From contig JANQIO010000116.1 of the NCBI GenBank assembly GCA_028282105.1, forward strand, positions 1 to 59,381: a DNA stretch of 59,381 nucleotides. Reading direction: 5' to 3'. The notes below the pieces were generated by a model. It saw only the letters and a list, made by a program, of their open reading frames with translations, searched no databases and had not been told where the DNA came from. A program made the position numbers and the translations under genes. This stretch comes from Halieaceae bacterium (GTDB taxonomy: Bacteria; Pseudomonadota; Gammaproteobacteria; Pseudomonadales; Halieaceae). Numbering within the stretch: the first letter of the stretch is position 1; the number at the start of each line of letters is the position of its first letter. Below are positions 1-7,714 of the stretch, in pieces.

Positions 1-543
1 TCCATCGAAGCCGAGGCCCTGGACATGCTCTGCGACCGGGTGGAAGGCAACCTGCTGGCCGCCGTGCAGGAAGTGGAAAAACTCAAGCTGTTGTGCCCGG
101 AAGGCCGCATCACACCCGAGGCGGTGGCCGAAAGCGTGGCCGACAACGCCCGCTACAACCTGTTTGGCCTGGTGGACCAGGCCCTGGCAGGCGATGCCGC
201 CGGCGCCCTGAAGATGCTGCAGGGGCTGCGCGCCGAGGGCACCGAACCGCCGGTGGTGCTGTGGGCCCTGGCCCGGGAAATTCGCCTGCTCTACCAGTGT
301 CAGACCGATGTACAACGCGGCGCCGCGCCACAACAGGCCATGCGCAGCCAGCGAGTTTGGGACAAGCGCATGCCGCTGGTGGGCGCTGGACTCAAACGCC
401 ACTCGCTGGCCGGGCTGGGAGAATTGCTGCACCTGGCCAATCTCGCCGACCAGAGCGTGAAAGGCCTGGCAGACGGTCGCCCCTGGGACCATCTCGGCCA
501 ACTGGTGCTTAAACTCAGCGTGGGCGAGGCGCAATCCGCCTAG
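1..543 (+). CDS. holA: DNA polymerase III delta subunit, C-terminal part (5' end outside window)
   Basis: This is the C-terminal 180 codons of the clamp-loader delta subunit, which opens the beta sliding clamp during replication. The frame is open from base 1, so the gene starts upstream of the window; complete HolA is about 340 residues, so roughly half is present. The visible part covers the region around the AAA+ lid and the C-terminal collar domain: 'EGNLLAAVQEVEKL' followed by 'RYNLFGLVDQALAGD' and 'LWALAREIRLLYQ' are typical of the family. It ends 107 bp before imuA. The LexA box in that gap suggests imuA has its own promoter and that holA is simply the upstream neighbour. Confidence 0.93.
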   Translation, partial: SIEAEALDMLCDRVEGNLLAAVQEVEKLKLLCPEGRITPEAVAESVADNARYNLFGLVDQALAGDAAGALKMLQGLRAEGTEPPVVLWALAREIRLLYQCQTDVQRGAAPQQAMRSQRVWDKRMPLVGAGLKRHSLAGLGELLHLANLADQSVKGLADGRPWDHLGQLVLKLSVGEAQSA

Positions 544-612
544 CGATTTCGCCCGGGCACCCCGGGATACGACCAACAAAAATCCCCTTGCTTTCTCTCC
601 ACGACCGGACTA

Positions 613-628
613 CTGTATATCCATACAG
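613..628 (+). promoter_or_regulatory. LexA (SOS) box upstream of imuA-imuB
   Basis: CTGTATATCCATACAG fits the gammaproteobacterial LexA consensus (CTG, ten AT-rich bases, CAG). It lies 22 bp before the imuA ATG and 70 bp after the holA stop. LexA bound here would cover the promoter, so imuAB should be induced by DNA damage. A second box of the same type precedes dnaE2. Confidence 0.9.
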
Positions 629-650
629 TTACTCCGAAGAGGAGAATCCC

Positions 651-1454
651 ATGAGCAACGTTGCAGCAAACGCAGCGGAATTCGGCGACCGCGCAGCACA
701 GGCAGGGCTGGCCGCTTCCAAGGCCCTGATCGATGTAGACCTTGGCCCTGAGCTGGAAAGCATCATGCGCCGCAGCGACACCTGGCGCGGCAGTGATTGC
801 CGCGATTATGGCCACAAAAACGCCTCCATGGCCGGCCTGGCCACCGGTTACCGAGAGCTGGATGACGAGCTCTACAGCGGCGGCTGGCCGCTGGGACAGA
901 CCGTCGAGCTGCTCAGCGACAGCAACGGCCTGGGGGCTATGGGCCTGTTCCTGCCGGCCATGGAAGCGCTCAGTGAGAAAGGCCGCTGGCAGGTATTTAT
1001 CGCCCCGCCCTTCATGCCCTATGCCCCGCTGTTGGAGGCCCGCGGCATTGATACCCAGCAGGTGTTGCTGGTACACCCCCAGAATCGCCAGGACCTGCTG
1101 TGGAGTATTGAGCAGGCCCTGCGCAGCACCACCTGCAGCGCGGTGTTTGCCTGGCTGGGGGCCGGCGAATACCGCTACAGCGAGCTGCGCAAGCTGCAGC
1201 TGGCCGCCGCCGACAGCGATACCCTGTCGGTATTGTTCAGGCCGCGCCAGGCCGTGCACAACCACGCCCCCGCCAGCCTGCGGCTGGAAATGCGCGCCTA
1301 CCGGCAGGTGCACATTCTCAAGCAGCGCGGTGGCAACCAGGCCGTGGACGTGGCCCTGGGCGAGGACAACGATATCCCTGGCCAGCCCCAGCTGTGGGAA
1401 CTGCCCGCCTATCCCGACAGCCGACCAGCACAGGTGCCCGCCCTGGGCGCCTGA
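651..1454 (+). CDS. imuA: ImuA, RecA-like SOS mutagenesis protein
   Basis: ImuA (267 aa) is a RecA-fold protein that works with ImuB and DnaE2 in error-prone translesion synthesis. The core begins near residue 65 ('ATGYRELDDEL', 'GGWPLGQTVELL'). The P-loop region around residues 85-92 reads LLSDSNGLG and lacks a canonical GKT/S, which is common in ImuA. The ATG at 651 has a strong AGAGGAGA ribosome site 6 bp upstream; an upstream in-frame start at 588 would place the LexA box inside the gene and is rejected. The stop is followed closely by imuB, so the two form one SOS-regulated operon. Confidence 0.9.
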   Translation: MSNVAANAAEFGDRAAQAGLAASKALIDVDLGPELESIMRRSDTWRGSDCRDYGHKNASMAGLATGYRELDDELYSGGWPLGQTVELLSDSNGLGAMGLFLPAMEALSEKGRWQVFIAPPFMPYAPLLEARGIDTQQVLLVHPQNRQDLLWSIEQALRSTTCSAVFAWLGAGEYRYSELRKLQLAAADSDTLSVLFRPRQAVHNHAPASLRLEMRAYRQVHILKQRGGNQAVDVALGEDNDIPGQPQLWELPAYPDSRPAQVPALGA

Positions 1455-1480
1455 AGCCATGGGCAGGTGGATCGCGTGGA

Positions 1481-3394
1481 GTGTTCGAGCGGGGTGACAA
1501 GCTATGGCTGTGCCTTTCTTTTTATATGCTTCCTTTGGAAGCAAAACCGCTAGAGGCAATAGCCTCAGGAAATACCGAGGCGCTAGCCCACTTTCCTTCT
1601 GATAAAAGGCCGCTCGAAGCTCACGCCTCAGGAAATACCGAGGCGCTAAGTCACCCTTCTTTTGATGAACAGCCGCTGGAGGCAATAGCCTCAGTAAATA
1701 CCGAGGCGCTAAGTCACCCTTCTTTTGGTGCAAAACCGCTAGAGGCAATAGCCTCAGGAAATACCGAGGCGCTAAGTCACCCTTCTTTTGATGAACAGCT
1801 GCTGGAGGCAACAGCCTCAGTCACTACCGAGGCGCCAGCTCACCTTCCTTCTGGTGAAAATCTGCTCGAAGCGCACGCCTCAGGGAATACCGAGGCGCTA
1901 GATCGCTTTCATGGTGCTGAATGGTCCGGCGTTACTGTCGCTGGAGGAGAGCGGCCTGTGGCGGTGCTGGAGAAGCAGCGGGTGCGGGTGTGCAACGGAG
2001 CGGCAGCGGCGCTGGGGGTAAAGGCGGGCATGGGTAGCGCTACGGCGCGCACCCTGGCCGATAATCTCCTGTTACTTGAGCGAGACCCCGAGGCTGAACA
2101 GCGCCGCCTGCAGCAGTTGTGCTGCTGGGGCTACAGCATCACACCCACCCTTTACCCTTACCGCGATGACTGCCTGTTGCTGGAAGTGGGTAGCTGCCTG
2201 AGGCTGTACGGCGGCCTTGAGGCACTGCTGGCGCTGGTCGAGCGCGGCCTTACCCAGCGCGGGGCGCAGTACCGGGTGGGCTTGGGGCCGACGCCGAAAA
2301 GCGCAGTGCTGCTGTCTATAAAACCGCTGGAGGCCAGTGCTACCGATACAAGCCCGGAGGCGCTAAATCACCGGGGGGATTCTGCTGCAGGCTTAGAGGC
2401 ATTGACTGGAGCAACGGTCCCCCGCAGCGAGCATGAAGCGGAGTCCCTGGAGGCGCGGTTGGCGCCGCTGCCTTTAAAACTGTTGGAGGATTTCCCGCGC
2501 CAGGTGGATGCGCTGGCCAAGGCGGGGCTGTGGACCTTTGGCGACATCCTGGCCCTGCCGCGACAGGCGCTGGGGCGGCGCTGTGGGCGTGAATTTGTGC
2601 ACTACCTGGAACAGGTACTGGGCACCGCGGAGGACCGACAGCCGGTGTTCGAGCCCCCGCAGGCCTTTAACGATGACTACTGGTTCGGCTACGAGGTAAA
2701 GGCCAACCAGGAATTGCTGCCCGCCATCGAGCTATTGCTGCAAACCTTCTGCCGCTTCCTGCGCAACACCCAGTTGGAGACGCAGCAGGTGGAATGGCTG
2801 CTGTACGGCATCAATCACAAGATCCACCGCTTCAGTGTCTGCAGCTCACAGCCGCAAACCCACTGGCAGGCCTGGTACCAGCTCACGCGGATCAAGGTGG
2901 AACAACTGCAGTTGGACCAGAGCATTGAGGGTGTGGGCCTGACCAGTGAGCAACTGCTGCCCGGCAACGCCACCAGCGGCGACCTGTTCCAGCAGGCCGG
3001 CCAGAAGGAACCCCTGCACAGCCTGCTGGACCGCCTCAAAAGCCGTCTGGGCCTGCAGTCGGTCAGCAAACTGGGCTCCCGCGACGAGCACCTGCCGGAA
3101 TTCGCCGGCTATTGCAGCCTGGATACCCGCCCCGGAACCGTGCCCAGTGAGAACGGTGAGCTGCGCCCCTTCTGGCTGATGCAGGAACCGCAGCCGCTCA
3201 AGGTGTTCAATGGCCAGCCCTGCTGGCAGGGCCGCCTGGACCTGCTGGACGGCCCCGAGCGCATCGAGGACAACTGGTGGGAATGTCCGGTCAGCCGCGA
3301 CTACTACGTGGCGCGCGACAGCACTGGCTTGTTGTACTGGGTCTTCAGGGACCGGTTGCGGGGGGAGTGGTTCATGCAGGGTGTTTTTTTATAA
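1481..3394 (+). CDS. imuB: ImuB, Y-family polymerase-like protein with an internal repeat array
   Basis: ImuB is a catalytically inactive Y-family polymerase relative that bridges DnaE2, ImuA and the beta clamp. Family marks are 'KLWLCLSF' at the N-terminus, 'PVAVLEKQRVRVCNGAAAA', 'LRLYGGLEALLALV', 'RVGLGPTPK', and the C-terminal 'YYVARDSTGLLYWVFRD'. Start is uncertain: GTG 1481 sits just after the imuA stop with a weak GGTGG site; GTG 1394 would overlap imuA by 61 bp and is less likely. With GTG 1481 the protein is 637 aa, long for the family (about 470-510). The excess is mostly residues 23-148, six copies of a 21-residue unit placed between the first beta strand (LPLEA) and 'RPVAVLE'. A diverged seventh copy lies near residue 282. 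No metal-binding DxD acids are seen at the N-terminus, as expected for ImuB. The reading frame is intact throughout. Confidence 0.88.
   Translation: MFERGDKLWLCLSFYMLPLEAKPLEAIASGNTEALAHFPSDKRPLEAHASGNTEALSHPSFDEQPLEAIASVNTEALSHPSFGAKPLEAIASGNTEALSHPSFDEQLLEATASVTTEAPAHLPSGENLLEAHASGNTEALDRFHGAEWSGVTVAGGERPVAVLEKQRVRVCNGAAAALGVKAGMGSATARTLADNLLLLERDPEAEQRRLQQLCCWGYSITPTLYPYRDDCLLLEVGSCLRLYGGLEALLALVERGLTQRGAQYRVGLGPTPKSAVLLSIKPLEASATDTSPEALNHRGDSAAGLEALTGATVPRSEHEAESLEARLAPLPLKLLEDFPRQVDALAKAGLWTFGDILALPRQALGRRCGREFVHYLEQVLGTAEDRQPVFEPPQAFNDDYWFGYEVKANQELLPAIELLLQTFCRFLRNTQLETQQVEWLLYGINHKIHRFSVCSSQPQTHWQAWYQLTRIKVEQLQLDQSIEGVGLTSEQLLPGNATSGDLFQQAGQKEPLHSLLDRLKSRLGLQSVSKLGSRDEHLPEFAGYCSLDTRPGTVPSENGELRPFWLMQEPQPLKVFNGQPCWQGRLDLLDGPERIEDNWWECPVSRDYYVARDSTGLLYWVFRDRLRGEWFMQGVFL
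1547..1924 (+). repeat. Six in-frame 63-bp tandem repeats within imuB, each with internal palindromes
   Basis: Units begin at 1547, 1610, 1673, 1736, 1799 and 1862. Each encodes 21 residues of the pattern PLEA(I/H)ASGNTEAL(S)HPSFDEQ, so the array leaves the imuB frame open. Units 1-4 are nearly identical; units 5 and 6 are diverged, and the last third of unit 6 is degenerate. Most units contain GAGGC-aata-GCCTC followed by GCCTC-aggaaatacc-GAGGC, so the central GCCTC can pair with either flank. The array is more AT-rich than the surrounding gene. The native sequence just before it (LPLEA, 1529-1543) matches the start of the repeat unit, as if the array had grown from or inserted at that point. 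Confidence 0.92.
2324..2380 (+). repeat. Diverged seventh copy of the imuB repeat
   Basis: This segment encodes PLEASATDTSPEALNHRGD, alignable to PLEAIASGNTEALSHPS of the main array. At DNA level aaaccgctggagg and ggaggcgctaa are shared with it. It sits in a second ImuB loop, after 'PTPKSAVLLSI' and before 'ARLAPLPLKLLEDF', where the family is normally short. The separation from the main array by about 400 bp argues for dispersal or insertion rather than only tandem slippage. Confidence 0.65.
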
Positions 3395-3395
3395 A

Positions 3396-3836
3396 TCAGG
3401 CGGTGGCGGCGTCAGCCGGGGTGCGGGCGTCGAGGGAGAACAGGGTGTCGTAGTCGCGCAGCCACCACAGGGTCCAGGCGGCGGCCAACATGGGCCAGGC
3501 GGCGAAGAACAGCAGGTTCACCTTGTCCCAGGGGTTGAGGTAGTTGGCCATGGGGGTCAGCGTCGACACGGCGTGCAACAGGAATACCGCGCCGTAGGAC
3601 CAGGTCTTGAGATAGCCGGCCAGGAAGGCACCGACCACCAGCGCCTGCAGGGCGCCGACGATGTAGGCGCCGTTCTCGGTCAGGAACGGGATCATATAGA
3701 AGTGCGAAAACACGCGCACGGCATGGTCCGGATTGACGAACTTGTCCAGCGTCCACATGAAGAAGACCAGGCCAATGCCCAGCCGCATCAGCAGCAGGCA
3801 GGTGGCGAGACGGGTTTCCAGCGAATTGTTACTCAT
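3396..3836 (-). CDS. DoxX-like small integral membrane protein
   Basis: A 146-aa protein with four hydrophobic segments at about residues 12-30, 55-75, 80-98 and 108-125, separated by short loops. The layout and 'RLGIGLVFFMWTLDKFVNPDH' resemble the DoxX/DoxD-like family of inner-membrane proteins, whose function is mostly unknown. It is convergent with imuB, the stops being one base apart. It leads no obvious operon; the next gene upstream on the same strand begins 78 bp away. Assignment rests on topology and a short family-like N-terminus. Confidence 0.7.
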   Translation of the reverse strand: MSNNSLETRLATCLLLMRLGIGLVFFMWTLDKFVNPDHAVRVFSHFYMIPFLTENGAYIVGALQALVVGAFLAGYLKTWSYGAVFLLHAVSTLTPMANYLNPWDKVNLLFFAAWPMLAAAWTLWWLRDYDTLFSLDARTPADAATA

Positions 3837-3913
3837 GGGGCTTTCCTTGATTTCTCGAGTCGGGCAGTCGACACGGCCAGCTTGGATAGCAGAAGCCCCA
3901 AATGGTTCCCGCT

Positions 3914-4402
3914 TCAGTCGTGAATGGCCACTTCACGCCGGTGACGGTCGAGATCGTGGTCGTCCTGGTGCGGCAGGGTTTGAATAGCGCCAATGTAGTC
4001 GAGGGGGAGGCCCATCTCATGGGCGCCAACCAGGACGTGCTGCTTATACCAACCGAAGGGCTTGAGGCCGGGGTCGATATGCGTGGCCACGTAGGTCATC
4101 GCGGGCAGGCTCTTCCCTTCGACATAGACCCATACCTCACGCTGGGCATAGCCCGCGCCCAGACCCTCGATTCGGTCCAGGTGGTGCTTGTCAGCAGGGT
4201 CGATATCGTAGAGCGCGCCATGCAGCAGATCTGCCGATGCATCGGTATGGAAGGCATCGCACTTGGCGGAGCCATCCTGGCCAATCTTGTGGAAGCGCAG
4301 TTGGAACCCCGCCAGACTCGCGGCACCCAGGCGCCGCACACCAGGCACGCGCTGCTGCAGGCGCCGCAGGGACATATTGGAGCCGTAGGCGAAGTAGTTC
4401 AC
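3914..4402 (-). CDS. Gamma-glutamylcyclotransferase-like (GGCT/AIG2 fold) protein
   Basis: This 162-aa protein starts 'MNYFAYGSN', giving the hallmark YGSN substrate loop at residues 6-9. The catalytic acid is E79 in 'LDRIEGLGAGY'. The family cleaves gamma-glutamyl dipeptides or related amines, releasing 5-oxoproline; the real substrate cannot be read from sequence. The length is typical and no signal peptide is visible, so it is cytosolic. Its start lies 22 bp after the stop of the upstream exported protein gene, so the two may be cotranscribed. Confidence 0.85.
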   Translation of the reverse strand: MNYFAYGSNMSLRRLQQRVPGVRRLGAASLAGFQLRFHKIGQDGSAKCDAFHTDASADLLHGALYDIDPADKHHLDRIEGLGAGYAQREVWVYVEGKSLPAMTYVATHIDPGLKPFGWYKQHVLVGAHEMGLPLDYIGAIQTLPHQDDHDLDRHRREVAIHD

Positions 4403-4424
4403 GCCCCGGCGTCCAGGGGGAGGA

Positions 4425-4790
4425 TCAAAGGCTGAGGTTGACGCCTTCCAGGCCGGTCATGCGGGTACAGGCTGCGCTGGCCAAAAAGGATTGCAGGCGA
4501 GCGGAGATTTCACGCTCATTGGATTCCGGCAGGCCAAACATCAGGCCGTCGAAGTAACCCAGGGCCTGGGCATAAACCACATCGGACTGGGCCTGGTCGT
4601 AGTCGGCCAGCACTTCGCCCGCCAGGGCACCGTATTCCTCGTCGCTGAGGTAACCCAGGCTCTCCTGGGCCAGCACGCAGGTCATTTCCCGGGCCGCCAC
4701 GAAGTCTTCAGCACCCAGTTCCAGGGCGCCTGCCGTCATGGGCAACGTAGCCAGGCCAGTACATAGAGCAAATAAGAATGAAAGTTTCAT
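4425..4790 (-). CDS. Small exported protein of unknown function
   Basis: I do not recognise the family. The 121-aa product begins MKLSFLFALCTGLATLPMTA, a clear Sec signal peptide cleaved near 'AGA-LEL'. The mature part is acidic and helical, with two cysteines ('MTCVLAQE' and 'SAACTRM') that could form a disulfide. The ATG at 4790 was chosen over one 16 codons upstream because it puts the signal peptide at the N-terminus. A role in the periplasm is inferred only from the signal. Confidence 0.7.
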   Translation of the reverse strand: MKLSFLFALCTGLATLPMTAGALELGAEDFVAAREMTCVLAQESLGYLSDEEYGALAGEVLADYDQAQSDVVYAQALGYFDGLMFGLPESNEREISARLQSFLASAACTRMTGLEGVNLSL

Positions 4791-4885
4791 TATGACAATA
4801 GGATGAACTATGGATGGCGCGCAGGTTACAGAAACCACGTGACAGAAATATTACGGCTAAATGACGGGTTTACGACCCGCTGCCG

Positions 4886-5392
4886 CTACCAGTGGCCGGT
4901 GCCAGGCTCACCCTTCACCGGACCGACTATATCGTCGGTCACCCACCCGCCATAAAAGTGCCCGGGCTGCGGCCGAACCCGCTCTCCGTCCACAAAACAC
5001 GCGACCCGGCCCGGGTAGAACCCCAGGGCGTCGCGAATCTCCAGGAAGCGCTCGCTGGGCTCGGGATAGCTCCAGGCGATGGCTTCACCGCCGCTGGCCA
5101 GGCCCCAGTAGCGCGCCGCCCCTTTCCATTCGCAGAAGGAACTGCCCGGCACCGCCACCAGGGCGTCGGCAACGACATCCTCAGCCGGGATGTAATAAGT
5201 CGGCGGGCTGGCGGTTTCCAGCACCCGCATGGCGCACATGGTCTCGGCCAGCTGGACACCGCCGGCCTTCACCACCACGTGGCGAACGCTGGGCACCAGC
5301 ACCGGCGGCCGCGGGTAGTCCCAGACCGATTCCTGGCCGACACCTGGCTGTTCGGCGAAGTCAGGCCGCCGAGTCCCGGTAAATTCCCACAT
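4886..5392 (-). CDS. DUF427 domain protein
   Basis: A 168-aa cytosolic protein carrying a DUF427 domain, a compact beta-rich fold of unknown function. Family-like signatures are 'VLETASPPTYYIPAEDV', 'SFCEWKGAARYWGL', 'AIAWSYPEPSERFLEIRDALGFYPG' and 'CFVDGERV'. Its ATG overlaps the stop of the upstream yaiI-like gene as TGATG, which indicates translational coupling. The family sometimes sits near stress or redox genes, but nothing here points to a substrate. Confidence 0.85.
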   Translation of the reverse strand: MWEFTGTRRPDFAEQPGVGQESVWDYPRPPVLVPSVRHVVVKAGGVQLAETMCAMRVLETASPPTYYIPAEDVVADALVAVPGSSFCEWKGAARYWGLASGGEAIAWSYPEPSERFLEIRDALGFYPGRVACFVDGERVRPQPGHFYGGWVTDDIVGPVKGEPGTGHW

Positions 5393-5853
5393 CAGTGACT
5401 CCCCCTGGTGGCCTGCTTTGCCAACCAGCGATCCAGACTGTTGGCGAAGCGCTGGCGATCCTGTTGACTGAAGGCCGCCGTGGTCGACAGTTCCACGCCG
5501 CTGGCGCGCATGGTATCCATGAAATCACGCATATTGAGCCGCGAGCGAATACTGTCTGCGGTGTACAGCTCGCCGCGTGGGTTCAGGGCCAGGGCGCCCT
5601 TCTCGATCACCTCCGCCGCCAGCGGGATATCAGCGGTAATCACCAGGTCGCCCTCGCAGGCCTCGCCGGCGATATAGTTATCGGCCTCATCGTAGCCCGC
5701 CGCGACCTGGCGCGACTGGATGTTAGGCGCCGCCGGCGTCGCCAGCGGCTGGTTGGCCACCAGGGTGACGTCTACGCCGGTGCGTTGCGCAGCCCGGAAC
5801 AGGATGTCCCGGATCACCCTCGGCAGGGCGTCGGCGTCAACCCAGATACGCAC
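5392..5853 (-). CDS. yaiI: YaiI/YqxD family (DUF188, UPF0178) PIN-like protein
   Basis: The 153-aa product begins [18 protein letters not shown], the family signature with acidic residues of a PIN/NYN-like nuclease fold. '[19 protein letters not shown]' and 'ALNPRGELY' are the other conserved blocks. RNA cleavage is suggested by fold, but activity is not established for the family. It lies 3 bp after the lipoprotein methyltransferase gene and overlaps DUF427 by one base, so the three are likely one transcript. Confidence 0.9.
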   Translation of the reverse strand: MRIWVDADALPRVIRDILFRAAQRTGVDVTLVANQPLATPAAPNIQSRQVAAGYDEADNYIAGEACEGDLVITADIPLAAEVIEKGALALNPRGELYTADSIRSRLNMRDFMDTMRASGVELSTTAAFSQQDRQRFANSLDRWLAKQATRGSH

Positions 5854-5856
5854 GCC

Positions 5857-6795
5857 TCAGGCGGGCTTTCTGAACAACAGCGTCATGCGGTTGGATTCGC
5901 CGATCTCCTCGTACTGGGCACGCAGGTCCGGGTTGTCCTTGCTGGTGTTCAGGCTGGGCGGCAGGCGCCAGACGATATCCTCTGCGCCGGGCACATCGCG
6001 GCTGTTGGCGTTCACGTCGCTCTCGGCGACCAACTCGAAGCCGGCCGCTTCGAAAAAGGCAATCACGGCGCCCTTATTCAGGTAACCGCGGGAACCGTCT
6101 GCCCACTCCAGGCCGCGCTCTTCCGGCGCCTGGTGCTGCACCACCCCCACGACACCGCCGGGCTTCAGCAGCATCATGGTGTCCCTGAGTGCCTCGGTCC
6201 GATAATCACCCACATTTTCAAAGCGGTTGAGATTGTGCAGGGCACGGATAAACAGCACCGCATCCGCCGTGCCGGCGAGGTTTTCCGGGAATTCACCGAT
6301 ACGTGTGGCCTCAGCGCTGGCGCCGTCATCACCGCGCCACTCGGCGGCATCGGCTGGCCAGGTCTCAACCCAGGCGCGCCGCTTCTCTATGAAGGCTTCG
6401 TCAGCGAAGGAAAAGTTGGACCACATATCCAGCGGATAATCGGCGCCCACCAGGTGGCCTTCGCTGCCCAGGTAGGACACCAGGATCGGCGAGTACCAGC
6501 CGCGCCCCGGCAGCACTTCCACGACCGTCATACCGGGTTCAATGCCGAAGAACTCAAGGGTCTCCTGCGGGTGACGGTAGGCATAACGGGCCTGGCGCTC
6601 TTCGGGCTGGGCTGCCAGCACATCGGCCAGCCGGGCGCTGCTGTCCATGGACGCCGGAGCGCTCGCCATGGCCTCAGTTTCAGCCGCCGTCTCGGCGCCG
6701 GGCGCACTGCCGGTGCCTTGCGGTTCGTCAGATGAAGAGCAAGCCCCCAGCGACAGGGCCAGCAGTAGTGTGAACAGGTAAATGATTGTTTTCAT
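5857..6795 (-). CDS. Predicted SAM-dependent methyltransferase anchored as a lipoprotein
   Basis: A 312-aa protein with a lipobox (LSLGAC, lipidated Cys19), a low-complexity Ala/Glu/Pro linker to about residue 55, then a class I methyltransferase fold. Motif I is 'VVEVLPGRGWY' at 91-101, the variant seen in the COG4798 family of predicted methyltransferases; 'DAVLFIRALHNL' and 'LKPGGVVGVV' follow the Rossmann order. The substrate is unknown. An extracytoplasmic SAM enzyme is puzzling because SAM is cytosolic, so it may bind something else or have lost activity. Confidence 0.82.
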   Translation of the reverse strand: MKTIIYLFTLLLALSLGACSSSDEPQGTGSAPGAETAAETEAMASAPASMDSSARLADVLAAQPEERQARYAYRHPQETLEFFGIEPGMTVVEVLPGRGWYSPILVSYLGSEGHLVGADYPLDMWSNFSFADEAFIEKRRAWVETWPADAAEWRGDDGASAEATRIGEFPENLAGTADAVLFIRALHNLNRFENVGDYRTEALRDTMMLLKPGGVVGVVQHQAPEERGLEWADGSRGYLNKGAVIAFFEAAGFELVAESDVNANSRDVPGAEDIVWRLPPSLNTSKDNPDLRAQYEEIGESNRMTLLFRKPA

Positions 6796-6851
6796 GACTA
6801 TCCCTCGGTTGCGGGTCCGAATGACCGGACAGTAACAGGGCTGATTATAGG

Positions 6852-7217
6852 TCAGATCCAGCGATCGTTTTCGGCGGTCAGTTCACCCCCGGCCTCGCCC
6901 GTGTTTACTACCCCGCGGGGTTCAATGATCATCACACAGGCCTCGGCCTCGGCCACCGGGCGATGCGGTGTGCCGCGCGGCACCACGGTCATCTCACCGG
7001 CTTCCAGTTCAATCACGTGATCGCGAAACTCAATGCGTAGTTGACCCTCAAGTACCAGGAAGGTTTCGTCAGTGTCGTCGTGCTGGTGCCAGACGAACTC
7101 GCCCGCCAGCCGAGCCAGCTTGAACTGGATGTCATTCATCTCGGCGATGACACGCGGCGACCAGTGTTCATCGATCAAGGCCAGTTTCTCTGCCAGGTTA
7201 ACGGCGCTATCACTCAT
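6852..7217 (-). CDS. Cupin domain protein
   Basis: A 121-aa single-domain cupin. The two metal-binding motifs are 'WHQHDDTDETFLVLEG' (motif 1) and 'VVPRGTPHRP' (motif 2), with the usual spacing. ATG 7217 has a GGAAG site 6 bp upstream; a start 14 codons earlier would lengthen the overlap with the preceding GNAT gene. As it stands the two genes overlap by 8 bp, implying coupled translation. Small cupins of this kind are metal-binding proteins with varied roles; no substrate can be named. Confidence 0.85.
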   Translation of the reverse strand: MSDSAVNLAEKLALIDEHWSPRVIAEMNDIQFKLARLAGEFVWHQHDDTDETFLVLEGQLRIEFRDHVIELEAGEMTVVPRGTPHRPVAEAEACVMIIEPRGVVNTGEAGGELTAENDRWI

Positions 7218-7665
7218 GGGGGGCTTCCTTTGCGGGATCATCGGCGAGCATTTTGACAAAGTGGATCTTGGTCCACAGCGGGTCTTCCGCCGGCGTGAGG
7301 CCGTCCACCAGATAGCCGTTGCGAATCAACAGCCTGAGCATGGCGGGAAAGCGGTTCATGGATTTTACCCGCAGGGTCCTGAAACCGCGCTCCCGGGCCC
7401 AACCCTCCTGGGCCTCCAGCAGCGCCTGGGCAACGCCGCGGCCGCGCGCCGCGGGACTGACACCCCCCAGCCAGCTGTAAAACGTTTCCGGATTCTGCGC
7501 ATAGCCCAGTTTGAAGCCCAGGTCTTGGCCACCGTGGCTGTATATCAACGCCAGGTAGCGCTCGCCCAAGCGCTCGCGCAGTGAGTGCAGGGGTTCTACG
7601 CGGGCGAACTCCGGCAGCGCCTCGTACAGCGCGTAGACGCGCTCGATGTCGACTTCTTCAATCAT
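7210..7665 (-). CDS. GNAT family N-acetyltransferase
   Basis: A 151-aa GCN5-related acetyltransferase. The acetyl-CoA motif A is seen in 'GGVSPAARGRGVAQALLEAQ' (about residues 67-85), followed by 'RTLRVKSMNRFPAMLRLLIRNGY', the usual motif B helix with the asparagine. The acceptor is unknown. It is the upstream member of a two-gene unit with the cupin, which starts inside its last codons. Confidence 0.87.
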   Translation of the reverse strand: MIEEVDIERVYALYEALPEFARVEPLHSLRERLGERYLALIYSHGGQDLGFKLGYAQNPETFYSWLGGVSPAARGRGVAQALLEAQEGWARERGFRTLRVKSMNRFPAMLRLLIRNGYLVDGLTPAEDPLWTKIHFVKMLADDPAKEAPHE

Positions 7666-7714
7666 GGGCGCAGCCTACGCCAGCCACGCCCATGGGCAAA
7701 GACCCCCGGACTCC

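Noticed and set aside
540..1811. A 423-codon minus-strand frame across imuA and the imuB repeats
   Set aside because: It is open only because the repeat length is a multiple of three and the region is GC-rich; it has no start signal and no family features, while the plus strand encodes ImuA and ImuB.
1547..1924. Possible CRISPR array
   Set aside because: The whole 63-bp unit repeats, with no unique spacers, and the units are in frame with a protein.
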